Below are positions 24,984 to 33,730 of a stretch of 64,000 nucleotides of DNA, piece by piece (position 1 is the stretch's first letter; every line of letters begins with the position of its first letter). Origin of the DNA: Duganella sp. CF458 (GTDB lineage: Bacteria > Pseudomonadota > Gammaproteobacteria > Burkholderiales > Burkholderiaceae_D); NCBI RefSeq assembly GCF_900113115.1, contig NZ_FOOF01000014.1, positions 124,001 to 188,000 on the forward strand. The letters are read 5' to 3'. The position numbers and the translations under genes are program-made. A model generated the notes under the pieces. The model was not told the origin of the DNA. It made no database searches and saw only the letters and a list, made by a program, of their open reading frames with translations.

Positions 24984-26180
24984 TTACGCGTAGCTGCGCA
25001 GGCGCATCGAGAACTCTTGCAGCGACTTGATGCCGGACGCTTCCGCGCGCTCGCACCAGTCTTGCAGCTTCTGCACCAGTTCGTCGCGGCTGAAGTGCGA
25101 ACGCTCCCACAGCATGCCCAGCTCCACACGCATATTGTGCATGGTTTCCAGGGCTTTCGAATGCTGGAACAGTTCCACCAGTTGCTGCTTCTGCGGGGCT
25201 TCCAGCTTGGCTGGTTCGCGCTGCAGCAGCTTGCGGGCGGATTTCGGGAAGCGCGATTCGAGCTGCGACTTGTCCTTCAGCTGCGCCAGCTCTTCTTTCC
25301 ATGCGTGCTTGACGGACTTGGCGTACTTGGCCATCACGTCGTAGCGGTTGGCGATCACCGATTGCAGGGTTTCGAAGTCGGCCTTCACCTTGGCCGGATC
25401 GAACTTGGGCTTCGGCGGCATTTTCTTCACTTTGGCCAAGCCGATCATTTCCATGGCGCGGATGTAGCCCCAGCCGATGTCGAACTCATACCACTTGGAC
25501 GACAACTTGGCCGACGTCGCATAGGTATGGTGGTTGTTGTGCAGTTCTTCGCCGCCGATGATGATGCCCCAAGGGATGATGTTGGTCGCCGCATCGGAGC
25601 AGTCGTAATTGCGGTAGCCCCACCAGTGGCCGATGCCGTTGATGATGCCGGCGGCGGTCACAGGGATCCACAGCATCTGCACGGCCCACACGGTAATGCC
25701 CTTGGCGCCGAACAGGATGAAGTCGAGGATCAGCATCAGCGCCACGCCTTGCCAGCTGAAGCGCGAGTACAGGTTCTTTTCGATCCAGTCGTCAGGCGTG
25801 CCATGGCCGTACTTCTCCATGGTTTCCTTGTTCTTGGATTCAGCGCGGTACAGTTCGGCGCCTTCCCAGAACACTTTCTTGATGCCCTTGGTGACCGGGC
25901 TGTGCGGATCTTCTTCGGTATCGCACTTGGCGTGGTGCTTGCGGTGGATGGCAGCCCATTCCTTGGTCACCTGGCCGGTGGTCAGCCACAGCCAGAAGCG
26001 GAAGAAGTGCGAAGGAATCGCGTGCAGTTCCAAGGCACGGTGCGCCTGGTGGCGATGCAGGAAGATCGTCACGCTGGCGATGGTGATGTGGGTCAGGATC
26101 AGCGTCACGCCAACCGTCGCCCAGCCACCCAGGCCGGTCACGCCATTGCTGATGAAATCGAGAACTGCGCTTAAATCCAT
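24984..26180 (-). CDS. Acyl-CoA/acyl-lipid delta-9-type desaturase
   Basis: 398-residue membrane di-iron desaturase introducing a cis double bond in fatty acyl chains. Three histidine boxes: HRHQAHR (about 41-47), HRKHH (about 79-83) and HNNHH (about 222-226, in GGEELHNNHHTYA). Four hydrophobic segments flank them. The C-terminal 140 residues are soluble and helical (FDPAKVKADFETLQSVIANR onward), longer than in the smallest bacterial desaturases but common in betaproteobacteria. Electron donor (ferredoxin or rubredoxin type) is not linked. Likely adjusts membrane fluidity, often cold-induced in relatives. Confidence 0.92.
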   Translation of the reverse strand: MDLSAVLDFISNGVTGLGGWATVGVTLILTHITIASVTIFLHRHQAHRALELHAIPSHFFRFWLWLTTGQVTKEWAAIHRKHHAKCDTEEDPHSPVTKGIKKVFWEGAELYRAESKNKETMEKYGHGTPDDWIEKNLYSRFSWQGVALMLILDFILFGAKGITVWAVQMLWIPVTAAGIINGIGHWWGYRNYDCSDAATNIIPWGIIIGGEELHNNHHTYATSAKLSSKWYEFDIGWGYIRAMEMIGLAKVKKMPPKPKFDPAKVKADFETLQSVIANRYDVMAKYAKSVKHAWKEELAQLKDKSQLESRFPKSARKLLQREPAKLEAPQKQQLVELFQHSKALETMHNMRVELGMLWERSHFSRDELVQKLQDWCERAEASGIKSLQEFSMRLRSYA

Positions 26181-26272
26181 TACAACTCCAAATGAGGACT
26201 CCGAATAGGCGCAATTGTACGCGCATTCGTAGGTGATTAGCGGAAGGTTTTCCCGCAGGCACTGATTATTTT

Positions 26273-27568
26273 TTAGGCAGACGGCTCCGGCACGGGGCCG
26301 ATCAAGCGAATCTCGCGTTGCGGGAACGGTACAGAAATCCCGTTTTCTTTCAAAGACTTCCAGATTGCCCGATTGACATCCGAGGTCACGCCGCCGCGGC
26401 CGTTTTCAGGGTCGGCGATCCAGAAAGCCAGCGCCAGCTCCAGGCCATCGGCACCAAACGCTTGCAGCATGCCCGATGGCGGCTTGTCTTTCATGACACG
26501 CTCAATAGAGAGGGCGGCGTCTTCCATCAGCTTGAGCACGAAGTCGACATCGCTCTCATAGCCAACGGTCACGCGGGTGACGATCACCACGGCCGGATTG
26601 GACAGCGAAGAGTTCTGCACCGCGCCCGACACCAGCATCTCGTTTGGCACGATGGCTTCCACCCCGTCCGTGCCCTGCAGCACGGTATACCGGGTATTGA
26701 TTTGCGTCACCTGGCCGCTGTATTTGTCGACCGTGATGACATTGCCGATGGTCAGGCTGCGATCGAGCAGGATGATGAAGCCCGACACGTAATTGCTGGC
26801 GATTTTCTGCAAACCCAAGCCGAGACCGACACCCAGCGCGCCGCCGAATACCGACAGCACGGTCAGGTCGATTCCCACCAGCGACAGGCTGACCAGCACC
26901 GCCACCAGGATCAGCACCGCACGGCCCATGCGCGCGATCACCACGCGCAGGTTGGAATGCATGGTGTGCAGGTTCATCAAGCGCTCTTCCAGCGCCGCAC
27001 CGGCCCACATCGCCAGCAACAGCAGCACCACGACCGAGACGGCCGCCTGCAAGATGGTGGCGATCGACACCTTGTGCTTGCCGAGCGGGATCAGCGTATC
27101 GTCGAGGAAAGCGAAGACATCCTGGTAGAAACCGGTGATGTACAGCACAAAGGCCAGCCACACCAGCAACTGGAAGGCCTTCTCGAAATTCTGCATGCCC
27201 TCGCCCACCACGCCACCGCGCGCGAACACGCGGCGCAGCAGATAGAAGCCGAAGCGGATCACCGCGAGCGAGCTGAAGATCGGCAGCGCCAGGTTGAACA
27301 GGTTGGTGTGCAGGTGGAAGCGGCCCAGCATCTTCTGCGAAGCCCACAGCAGCACCACGATGGCCAGCGGGCCGACCACGCGGCCGAAGCTTTCCACGCC
27401 AAAGCGCGCCACATCGTTGTTTGCAGTACGCGCCTTCACGCCGCGCCAAAGGAAACGCGACAAGGTCCAGCCCAGCAAGACGGACAGAACGATCGCGCCC
27501 GCCTGCCACATCAAGCCCGGATCGCGCAGATCCCCCAGAAGATCATTCAGCAAATTCGCCAACGGCAT
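26273..27568 (-). CDS. MscS-family mechanosensitive channel
   Basis: 431-residue small-conductance mechanosensitive channel relative that would open on hypo-osmotic shock. Five or so hydrophobic helices in residues 15-250, then the pore helix region SLVGIDLTVLSVFGGALGVG (about 225-244) and GLGLQKIASNYVSGF, the MscS family hallmark, then the beta domain LDRSLTIGNVITVDKYSGQV and an alpha/beta C-terminus with TRVTVGYESDVDFVLKL. Larger than E. coli MscS (286) because of extra N-terminal helices. Downstream of rsmB with a REPIN-like repeat between them. Confidence 0.9.
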   Translation of the reverse strand: MPLANLLNDLLGDLRDPGLMWQAGAIVLSVLLGWTLSRFLWRGVKARTANNDVARFGVESFGRVVGPLAIVVLLWASQKMLGRFHLHTNLFNLALPIFSSLAVIRFGFYLLRRVFARGGVVGEGMQNFEKAFQLLVWLAFVLYITGFYQDVFAFLDDTLIPLGKHKVSIATILQAAVSVVVLLLLAMWAGAALEERLMNLHTMHSNLRVVIARMGRAVLILVAVLVSLSLVGIDLTVLSVFGGALGVGLGLGLQKIASNYVSGFIILLDRSLTIGNVITVDKYSGQVTQINTRYTVLQGTDGVEAIVPNEMLVSGAVQNSSLSNPAVVIVTRVTVGYESDVDFVLKLMEDAALSIERVMKDKPPSGMLQAFGADGLELALAFWIADPENGRGGVTSDVNRAIWKSLKENGISVPFPQREIRLIGPVPEPSA

Positions 27569-27592
27569 CGTCCCACCTACTCCTTATGGTTC

Positions 27593-27701
27593 AGCCCGTG
27601 TCCCACCATGGGGTCACACCCGTTTCGGGACACGAGCCCAGCTATGTCACTGCCGCGCCCGTGTCCCATTTCGGGTGTGACCCCACGGTGGGACACGGGC
27701 T
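27593..27701. repeat. REPIN-like inverted doublet between rsmB and mscS
   Basis: Two 42-base units in opposite orientation (27595-27636 and 27658-27699) separated by 21 bases. The outer 15 bases AGCCCGTGTCCCACC (27593-27607) match perfectly as an inverted repeat with 27687-27701, and the match continues inward through GGGGTCACACCCG (27610-27622) against 27672-27684, with one mismatch between. Each unit itself begins GTGTCCC and ends GGGACAC, so each can fold alone. The core GGGGTCA is shared with the repeats at 53909-53990 and around the RAYT gene. Confidence 0.85.
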
Positions 27702-27707
27702 GGGCTG

Positions 27708-29000
27708 TTACTCTTCGTCGGCCTTGGCCGGCTTGGCCATTGGCTTGCGTTCGAACACGGCGGCGAAGAAGCCGTCGGTCTGGTGCTTGTGCGGCAGCAG
27801 CTTGAGGTAGTCGCCCATGTCGAGGTTGGCGATCTTCTGCTCGGCCAGCACTTGGGACATCGGCACCAGTTCGAAATCCGGATGGGTTTCGATGAACTGC
27901 TTGGCGACGGCGTCGTTCTCTTCTTCCAGCAGCGAGCAGGTGGCGTACACCAGGCGGCCGCCGCCTTTGACCAGGCGCGCCGCGCCGTCCAGGATCGAGA
28001 CCTGCTTCTCGTGCATCTCGCCGATCGCGCTTTCGTCCTGGCGCCATTTCACGTCCGGGTTGCGGCGCAGCGTGCCCATGCCGGAGCATGGCGCATCCAC
28101 CAGCACGCGGTCGATCTTACCTGCCAGGCGCTTGACCTTGGCGTCCCTTTCGTGCGCGATGGCAACCGGGTGCACGTTCGACAAGCCGGAGCGCGCCAGG
28201 CGCGGCTTCAGCTTCGCCAAGCGTTTTTCGGAAACGTCAAACGCGTACAGGCGGCCGGTGTTGCGCATCTGGGCGCCCAGCGCCAGCGTCTTGCCGCCGG
28301 CACCGGCGCAGAAGTCGACCACCATCTCGCCGCGCTTGGCGCCGAGGATCTGGGCCAGCAACTGGCTGCCTTCATCCTGCACTTCGATCGCGCCGGATTT
28401 GAACAGCGGCAGGTTCTGCAGCGCCGGTTTTTTCTTCAGGCGCAGGCCCAGCGGAGAATACGGCGTCGGCTCGGCCACGATCGGCGCGGTGGCCAGTTCG
28501 GCCACCACGGCATCGCGGTCGGTCTTCATGGCGTTGACGCGCAGGTCCAACGGCGCTGGAGTGTTCAGCGCATCGGCCAGGACCAGGGTTTCCTCTTCGC
28601 CGTATTGGGCGACCAGCTTGTCGAACAGCCACTTCGGCATATTCGCGCGCATCGACTTATGCAGCAGCGAGCGGTCGATTTCGAACTGGCGCTTGAGCCA
28701 TTCCGATTCGTCTTCGCTGAGGCCTGGCAGCGCATCGATGCCGACTGCATCGGCCATGCCCAGCAGCACCAGGCGGCGCATGGTGGCGCCGCCGGAACCG
28801 GCCTCGGCGCGGTCGGTGAAGAAGGCCTTGTTACGCAACACGGCATACACCGCTTCGGCGATGGCGCCGCGCTCGCGGCCGCCCAGCTTCGGGTGCGCTT
28901 TGAAGAAGAACGACAACGTGGTGTCGGCAGGCGCGGTAAAGCGCATGATTTCACGCAGCACGTTCTCGGCGCTGGTGAGGATGTATGGAGGCAAACGCAT
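27708..29000 (-). CDS. rsmB: 16S rRNA m5C methyltransferase, RsmB/NOP2 family
   Basis: 430-residue S-adenosylmethionine-dependent RNA cytosine-C5 methyltransferase. An N-terminal NusB-like helical region (about 5-130) precedes the Rossmann domain: SAM motif VDFCAGAGGKTLALG (about 235-249), catalytic motif VDAPCSGMGTLRRNP and the second cysteine in YATCSLLEEEN. The order and both cysteines match RsmB/RsmF enzymes; RsmB (C967 of 16S rRNA) is favoured by the NusB-like domain, but other RsmB-like paralogues exist. Upstream purN is 15 bases away on the same strand. Confidence 0.85.
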   Translation of the reverse strand: MRLPPYILTSAENVLREIMRFTAPADTTLSFFFKAHPKLGGRERGAIAEAVYAVLRNKAFFTDRAEAGSGGATMRRLVLLGMADAVGIDALPGLSEDESEWLKRQFEIDRSLLHKSMRANMPKWLFDKLVAQYGEEETLVLADALNTPAPLDLRVNAMKTDRDAVVAELATAPIVAEPTPYSPLGLRLKKKPALQNLPLFKSGAIEVQDEGSQLLAQILGAKRGEMVVDFCAGAGGKTLALGAQMRNTGRLYAFDVSEKRLAKLKPRLARSGLSNVHPVAIAHERDAKVKRLAGKIDRVLVDAPCSGMGTLRRNPDVKWRQDESAIGEMHEKQVSILDGAARLVKGGGRLVYATCSLLEEENDAVAKQFIETHPDFELVPMSQVLAEQKIANLDMGDYLKLLPHKHQTDGFFAAVFERKPMAKPAKADEE

Positions 29001-29015
29001 GATGTTCTTTCTTAA

Positions 29016-29633
29016 TTAGTTGCGGTCAATAGTGACCTTGCCATCCTCGACCCGCAAACGGCCTTCGACGAACCAGCGGATGGCACGCGGGTACATGACC
29101 CATTCCTGTTCCAGCACGCGCGCCGCCAGCACATCGGCGGTATCGCCCGGCAGGATCGGCACGGACACCTGGTCCACCAACGGGCCATGGTCCAGCTGCG
29201 CGGTGACGAAGTGCACGGTGGCGCCATGGGTGGCTGCACCGGATGCCAGTGCCTGCTCGTGCGTGTGCAGTCCCGGGAACAGCGGCAGCAGCGATGGGTG
29301 GATATTCAGCATGCGGTTTTCGTAGTGGCTGACGAAGCCCGGCGTCAGGATGCGCATAAAACCGGCCAGCACCACGAGATCGGGCTTGAAGCCGTCAATG
29401 ACTTCCTGCAGCGCAGCATCGAATGCTTCGCGGCTAGGGTAATCCTTGTTGCTGACGACGGCGGTCGGGATACCGTGCCGGGCCGCAAATTCGAGGCCTT
29501 TGGCGTCCGCCTTATTGCTGATGACGGCGGCAATGCGCGCTGGCCATTGTTCGGCCTGGGCTGCACGGACCACCGCTTCCATATTGCTTCCGCGTCCGGA
29601 AATGAGGATGACGATGTTTTTCATGGCCGCCAT
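29016..29633 (-). CDS. purN: Phosphoribosylglycinamide formyltransferase
   Basis: De novo purine synthesis: formylates GAR to FGAR using 10-formyl-tetrahydrofolate. 205 residues, close to the family size. Substrate loop ISGRGSNMEAVV at about 11-22; catalytic region LAGFMRILTPGFV, with NIHPSLLPLFPGLHTHEQAL carrying the conserved Asn and His, and VDQVSVPILPGDT. An ATG three codons later (29624, MKNIVIL) is an alternative; AGGT favours the upstream one. Same strand as rsmB, likely co-transcribed. Confidence 0.95.
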   Translation of the reverse strand: MAAMKNIVILISGRGSNMEAVVRAAQAEQWPARIAAVISNKADAKGLEFAARHGIPTAVVSNKDYPSREAFDAALQEVIDGFKPDLVVLAGFMRILTPGFVSHYENRMLNIHPSLLPLFPGLHTHEQALASGAATHGATVHFVTAQLDHGPLVDQVSVPILPGDTADVLAARVLEQEWVMYPRAIRWFVEGRLRVEDGKVTIDRN

Positions 29634-29704
29634 TGTACCTGCTCAGGCGAGCCAACGCGACATTATGCTGCCCTGCAGCAAACTATGCAAGCGGGGAAGG
29701 AAGG

Positions 29705-30103
29705 CTACTCGAAGGAGTAAAAGACGCGGAACGGCACTTTCTTTTCGGCCCAGAAATCAGCCGCATCGCGGAACACATCGAGCAGGCACTCGCGCGCTTC
29801 ACGATCAAATTTTTGCGTGTTGGGCAACTGTTCAAGCACGATCAGGAAGCCGGCCTGCTCGCCTGCCTTGGCCATGGTGTCAGTCAGGGTTTCGCGCAGG
29901 GCGTCGAAATTCTTGGCGTGCGGTTTGGGGATATGGAAAGACTCGGCAATAATGCCCAGGACTTGCTGCTTGGTCAGGCCGGCATGGCAATGCGCATACA
30001 AGAAATGCTGCCCCAGGCGCGCTGCCTCGTCCTGCAGCTCTGCCACGCGGAAGGCGCGAATAGACTGGACTAAATTAGGCGGCACAGTTATCAACAAACT
30101 CAT
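29705..30103 (-). CDS. Barstar-family ribonuclease inhibitor, no linked ribonuclease
   Basis: 132-residue barstar-fold protein. Family core: GIIAESFHIPKPHAKNFDAL (about 52-71), then a helix LRETLTDTMAKAG and the strand FLIVLEQL, ending with ADFWAEKKVPFRVFYSFE. Barstars bind and block secreted barnase-type ribonucleases. The ATG at 30103 has GAGGGAAAG upstream; a longer start at 30133 lacks it. No barnase-like gene lies on either side: purN is downstream and the upstream 300 bases are non-coding, so the partner is elsewhere or the protein has another role. Confidence 0.85.
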   Translation of the reverse strand: MSLLITVPPNLVQSIRAFRVAELQDEAARLGQHFLYAHCHAGLTKQQVLGIIAESFHIPKPHAKNFDALRETLTDTMAKAGEQAGFLIVLEQLPNTQKFDREARECLLDVFRDAADFWAEKKVPFRVFYSFE

Positions 30104-30409
30104 CTTTCCCTCAAATCGACCTATCAAATACAAGCCGTAGGCGGGTCAATGCGCCGGGGCTGGAGCTTTCGTTTCTCCCTGTCAATCTGATCCACGCCAT
30201 AAGGGTAACGTGTTGTACTCTATGAATCAACCCGAAAGTGAGTCCTAACGCAAGTTTTGTTAAAAACTTACCATATTAACCCAAAAGCATGGGGTTACAT
30301 TTTGTTGCCTTACTTCCCCCAAGGATACAAGCCTTGGCGTTACTATTTAAGCGTGCAATTCCCATTCAACCAAAGCGAACTGCCAAAAGACTGAAACGAG
30401 GTAAACAAA
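30104..30409. other. Non-coding interval between barstar and glycine-zipper genes
   Basis: About 306 bases with divergent promoters expected for both neighbours. It is notably AT-richer than its surroundings at 30230-30300. The only structure I see is a perfect inverted repeat CCAAGG-N7-CCTTGG (30319-30337) about 73 bases upstream of the next ATG, which could be an operator. No coding signal or RNA gene recognised. Confidence 0.5.
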
Positions 30410-30925
30410 ATGAACGCCAAAACTAAATTGTTTTTCGCAGCACTGAGCCTCGGCACCCTGCCGCTGGCACAGGCACAAGCAATTGATTTCGAGGACTATG
30501 GCCGTGTCACCCGCGTCACGCCGGTGACCGAGCAAATCAACCGTCCGCGCCAGGAATGCCGCACCGAATACGTCCAGGTGCAGCAGCCGCAGGAGCGCGG
30601 CGTCGGCGGCAGCATCCTGGGCGGCATCCTGGGCGCAGCGGTGGGTAGCCAGGTCGGCGGCGGGCACGGCAAGACCGCCGCCACCGCGGCCGGCGCAATT
30701 GCCGGCGCCGTGATCGGCGACCGCACCCAGAATGCCAATGCGCAGCCAGGCGCCGTGCAGGAGCAGGCCGTGAAACAATGCCGCATGGTCGATGCGTTTG
30801 AAACCCGCACCACCGGCTATAACGTGGAGTACGATTACCGCGGCCGCACTTACACCAATTTCATGAGCCACGACCCGGGCCAGCGTATCCGCCTGCGCGT
30901 GAATGTCGAACCGATGAATAATTAA
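30410..30925 (+). CDS. Glycine-zipper 2TM-domain envelope protein
   Basis: 171-residue exported protein. Signal peptide in residues 1-24 (MNAKTKLFFAALSLGTLPLA, cleavage after QAQA). The centre holds a glycine zipper (GGSILGGILGAAVGSQVGGG and AGAIAGAVIGDR, about 64-105), the Rick_17kDa/2TM pattern that inserts or oligomerises at the outer membrane. Cysteines at about 45 and 123 flank the zipper. No lipobox. Relatives are often stress- or envelope-related proteins; function not known. Confidence 0.85.
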   Translation: MNAKTKLFFAALSLGTLPLAQAQAIDFEDYGRVTRVTPVTEQINRPRQECRTEYVQVQQPQERGVGGSILGGILGAAVGSQVGGGHGKTAATAAGAIAGAVIGDRTQNANAQPGAVQEQAVKQCRMVDAFETRTTGYNVEYDYRGRTYTNFMSHDPGQRIRLRVNVEPMNN

Positions 30926-30949
30926 GTTCCGGATCGATTCTCTTCCGGA

Positions 30950-30977
30950 CTGCCGGCCAGCGATGGCCGGCAGTTTT
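30950..30977 (+). terminator. Terminator after the glycine-zipper gene
   Basis: CTGCCGGCC (30950-30958), 6-base loop, GGCCGGCAG (30965-30973), TTTT. Lies 25 bases after the stop codon. Confidence 0.85.
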
Positions 30978-31024
30978 CATTTGTACGCTTGCTTGTGAGC
31001 AAGATAACGCGGGATAATGCCGGC

Positions 31025-31810
31025 ATGCTGATCAAACGTAAATCCATCGAAAAAGAAGAGTCTTCGCGTCCGGCGACGCGCAAGCCCAAATTTGCACCGG
31101 TCACGCTCTCCGAACTGGATGGCGTGCGCTACCTGCATTTCGGCACCGAGTGGGTGCAAGGCGCCATGCGCATCCGCAAGCCGGACTGGCCGGAACTGGA
31201 ATACGCCCAGCAGATGATGGCCTGGATGCTGTGGAACGAGGCACCCGCCCACGTCGCCCAACTGGGCCTGGGCACCGGCGCGCTGACCAAGTTCTGCTAC
31301 AAGCACTTTCCGCAAGCGCAAGTGACCGCGGTCGAGCTGAACCCTTCGGTGATCAGCATCTGTTATTCCATGTTCAAGCTGCCCGACAATGACGGCCGCC
31401 TCAACGTGGTCGAGATGGATGCGATGGATTACGTCACCAACCCGGATAACCACGGCACGCTCGATGCGCTGCAGGTCGACCTGTATGACGCCACCGCACG
31501 CGGTCCGGTGCTCGACACCCCGGAGTTCTACCGGGCTTGCGCGGCCTGCCTGAATGACGATGGCATCATGACCATCAACCTGTTCGGCGACCATCCGAGC
31601 TACGCCAAGAACCTGAAAGCGATGAAATTCGCTTTCGCGCAAGTGGTCTCGCTGCCGGAGGTCCATGATGGGAACGTGGTGGCGATCGCCTTCAAAACCC
31701 GCCGCACTATCGACGTGGCGGCGCTGGCCGATCGGGCCGCGCACATCGTCGCAGAAACTAAACTGCCCGCAAAGTCCTGGCTCAAAGGACTGAAAGCCGC
31801 ACTCGCATAA
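31025..31810 (+). CDS. Spermidine synthase-like (SpeE-fold) methyltransferase-superfamily protein
   Basis: 261 residues with the polyamine synthase fold: VAQLGLGTGALTKFCYKHFP (SAM/dcSAM-binding, about 74-93), VTAVELNPSVISICYSMF, then VVEMDAMDYV and LDALQVDLYDATARGPVLDT. In true spermidine synthases the acidic pair in a DxxD-like loop binds putrescine; here the loop reads QVDLYDATARG, partly conserved. Such SpeE-like proteins are common and often of unknown substrate. The ATG at 31025 (MLIKRKSIEKEE) is the best fit. Its stop is 8 bases before the ATPase gene, so they are probably co-transcribed. Confidence 0.75.
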   Translation: MLIKRKSIEKEESSRPATRKPKFAPVTLSELDGVRYLHFGTEWVQGAMRIRKPDWPELEYAQQMMAWMLWNEAPAHVAQLGLGTGALTKFCYKHFPQAQVTAVELNPSVISICYSMFKLPDNDGRLNVVEMDAMDYVTNPDNHGTLDALQVDLYDATARGPVLDTPEFYRACAACLNDDGIMTINLFGDHPSYAKNLKAMKFAFAQVVSLPEVHDGNVVAIAFKTRRTIDVAALADRAAHIVAETKLPAKSWLKGLKAALA

Positions 31811-31818
31811 GGTCACAC

Positions 31819-33582
31819 ATGGCAAAAGCACTCGATCTTCAAATTATCTTCACCTGGCTGCTGGCTGATGGAATGGTCGAGAAAGCCGAAGTCAAAGGGC
31901 TTTACGCGCAGGCGCAGGGCATCCTGCGCAACACGCCCGGCGCCATGCATCCCCTGAGCGCCGTGGCGCACTGCAAGCTGGTATCGGCCAAGAGCGGCAA
32001 GCTGCTGACGTTGGACGTGCTGACCGAATGGCTGGCGCAACGCGCCAAGCTGCCCTTCTACCGTATCGACCCGCTGAAGATCGACTTCACCAAGGTGGCA
32101 GACGTGATGTCGGCCAGCTATGCTGCGCGCTTCAATATCCTGCCGGTGGAGATCACGCCCGACACCCTCACCGTGGCCACCGCCGATCCTTTCGCACTGG
32201 AGTGGGAAGGGGAAATCGCCAAGGTCTCGCGCCGCATCATCAAGCGGGTGATCTCGAACCCACTCGACATTTCGCAGTACACCTCGCAGTTCTTCTCGCT
32301 GGCCAAGTCGATCAAGCACGCCAACAAGAACACCGGCCAGGACGTCGCGCTGCGCAATAACTTCGAGCAGCTGGTCGAACTTGGCAAGATGAACAAGACG
32401 GTCGACGCCAACGACCAGCACGTGATCAATATCGTCGACTGGCTGTGGCAGTACGCCTTCGAACAGCGCGCCTCGGATATCCACCTGGAGCCAAAGCGCG
32501 ACCTCGGCACCATCCGCTTCCGCATCGACGGCGTGCTGCACCAGGTCTACCAGGTGCCGGCCGTGGTGATGATCGCGATGACCGCGCGTATCAAGCTGCT
32601 CGGCCGCATGGACGTGATCGAAAAGCGCCGCCCGCAGGACGGCCGCATCAAGACCCGCACCGCCGGCGGCCAGGAAATCGAATTGCGCCTGTCAACCCTG
32701 CCGACCGCCTTCGGCGAGAAACTGGTAATGCGTATCTTCGACCCGGAAGTGGTGGTGAAGACCTTGCCGGAACTCGGTTTCCCGATCGACGATGCGAAAC
32801 GCTGGGATGCGCTGACCAATCGCCCGCACGGCATCATCCTCGTCACCGGCCCTACCGGTTCGGGCAAGACCACCACGCTGTACACCACACTGAAAACCCT
32901 GGCGACGCCGGAGGTCAATGTCTGTACCGTGGAAGACCCGATAGAGATGGTGGAAGCGTCCTTCAACCAGATGCAGGTGCAGCCCGGCATCGACCTCACC
33001 TTCGCCGACGGCGTGCGCGCCCTGATGCGCCAGGACCCGGACATCATCATGGTCGGCGAGATCCGCGACCTGGAGACTGCGGAAATGGCGATCCAGGCCG
33101 CACTGACCGGCCACCTCGTGCTGTCCACGCTGCACACCAACGACGCGCCATCCGCCGTGATGCGCTTGCTGGAACTGGGTGTGCCCTACTACATGCTGGA
33201 AGCGACCCTGATCGGCATCATGGCGCAGCGCCTGGTGCGCACGCTGTGCGTGGACTGCAAGGAAGAAGGCGGCGAACTGGCCGACGATATCTGGCAAGGC
33301 CTGAGCGGCGGCTGGGAAATGAGCAAGCCGGAGAAAGTGTATCGCCCGGTCGGCTGCCCCGAATGCCGCCAGACCGGCTTCCGCGGCCGTACCGGCATCT
33401 ACGAGCTGCTGACCACCAGCGAGTCCTTCAACTCCATGCTGGAAGAAGAAACCGACATCACCGCCCTGCGCAAACAAGCGGTGGCCGAAGGCATGATCCC
33501 GCTGCGCATCGCCGGCGCCTTCAAGGTGCTCGAAGGCGTGACCACCGCGGAGGAAGTGCTCAAAGTTACCGCCATGGCGTAA
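31819..33582 (+). CDS. GspE/PilB-type secretion or pilus assembly ATPase
   Basis: 587-residue hexameric traffic ATPase. N-terminal MshEN/GspE-N type domain (about 40-190), then the ATPase core: Asp box HLEPKRDLGTIRFRIDG, Walker A GPTGSGKTTTLY (about 352-363), Walker B RQDPDIIMVGEIRD, His box GHLVLSTLHTNDAPS. A tetra-cysteine zinc site follows (CVDCKEEG ... CPECRQTG), as in GspE and PilB. No other T2SS or type IV pilus gene is adjacent, so it is an orphan ATPase paired with the SpeE-like gene. Closest by feature to GspE; role (secretion versus pilus) open. Confidence 0.85.
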   Translation: MAKALDLQIIFTWLLADGMVEKAEVKGLYAQAQGILRNTPGAMHPLSAVAHCKLVSAKSGKLLTLDVLTEWLAQRAKLPFYRIDPLKIDFTKVADVMSASYAARFNILPVEITPDTLTVATADPFALEWEGEIAKVSRRIIKRVISNPLDISQYTSQFFSLAKSIKHANKNTGQDVALRNNFEQLVELGKMNKTVDANDQHVINIVDWLWQYAFEQRASDIHLEPKRDLGTIRFRIDGVLHQVYQVPAVVMIAMTARIKLLGRMDVIEKRRPQDGRIKTRTAGGQEIELRLSTLPTAFGEKLVMRIFDPEVVVKTLPELGFPIDDAKRWDALTNRPHGIILVTGPTGSGKTTTLYTTLKTLATPEVNVCTVEDPIEMVEASFNQMQVQPGIDLTFADGVRALMRQDPDIIMVGEIRDLETAEMAIQAALTGHLVLSTLHTNDAPSAVMRLLELGVPYYMLEATLIGIMAQRLVRTLCVDCKEEGGELADDIWQGLSGGWEMSKPEKVYRPVGCPECRQTGFRGRTGIYELLTTSESFNSMLEEETDITALRKQAVAEGMIPLRIAGAFKVLEGVTTAEEVLKVTAMA

Positions 33583-33600
33583 CGGCAGAAAAAAGGGGCT

Positions 33601-33629
33601 TTGCAAACGCCAAAATCCTCGTATATAAT
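33601..33629 (+). promoter_or_regulatory. Promoter of tRNA-Lys
   Basis: TTGCAA (33601-33606), 17-base spacer, perfect TATAAT (33624-33629); the tRNA begins 12 bases downstream of the -10. Confidence 0.85.
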
Positions 33630-33640
33630 ACGGCCTCTTC

Positions 33641-33716
33641 GGGTCGTTAGCTCAGTTGGTAGAGCAGCGGACTTTTAATCCGTTGGTCGCAGGTTCGAGC
33701 CCCGCACGGCCTACCA
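33641..33716 (+). tRNA. tRNA-Lys (anticodon TTT)
   Basis: 76 bases with encoded CCA. Acceptor GGGTCGT pairs with ACGGCCT; D-arm GCTCAGTTGGTAGAGC; anticodon arm CGGAC-TTTTAAT-CCG gives anticodon TTT; T-arm GCAGG-TTCGAGC-CCCGC. Very close to other proteobacterial tRNA-Lys. It has its own promoter and terminator. Confidence 0.98.
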
Positions 33717-33730
33717 GAATGAACAGGAAA

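Noticed and set aside
33641..33716. tRNA-Lys as an integration site for a mobile island
   Set aside because: No integrase gene and no repeat of the tRNA 3' end in the window; the gene following is an ordinary LysE/MocR pair.
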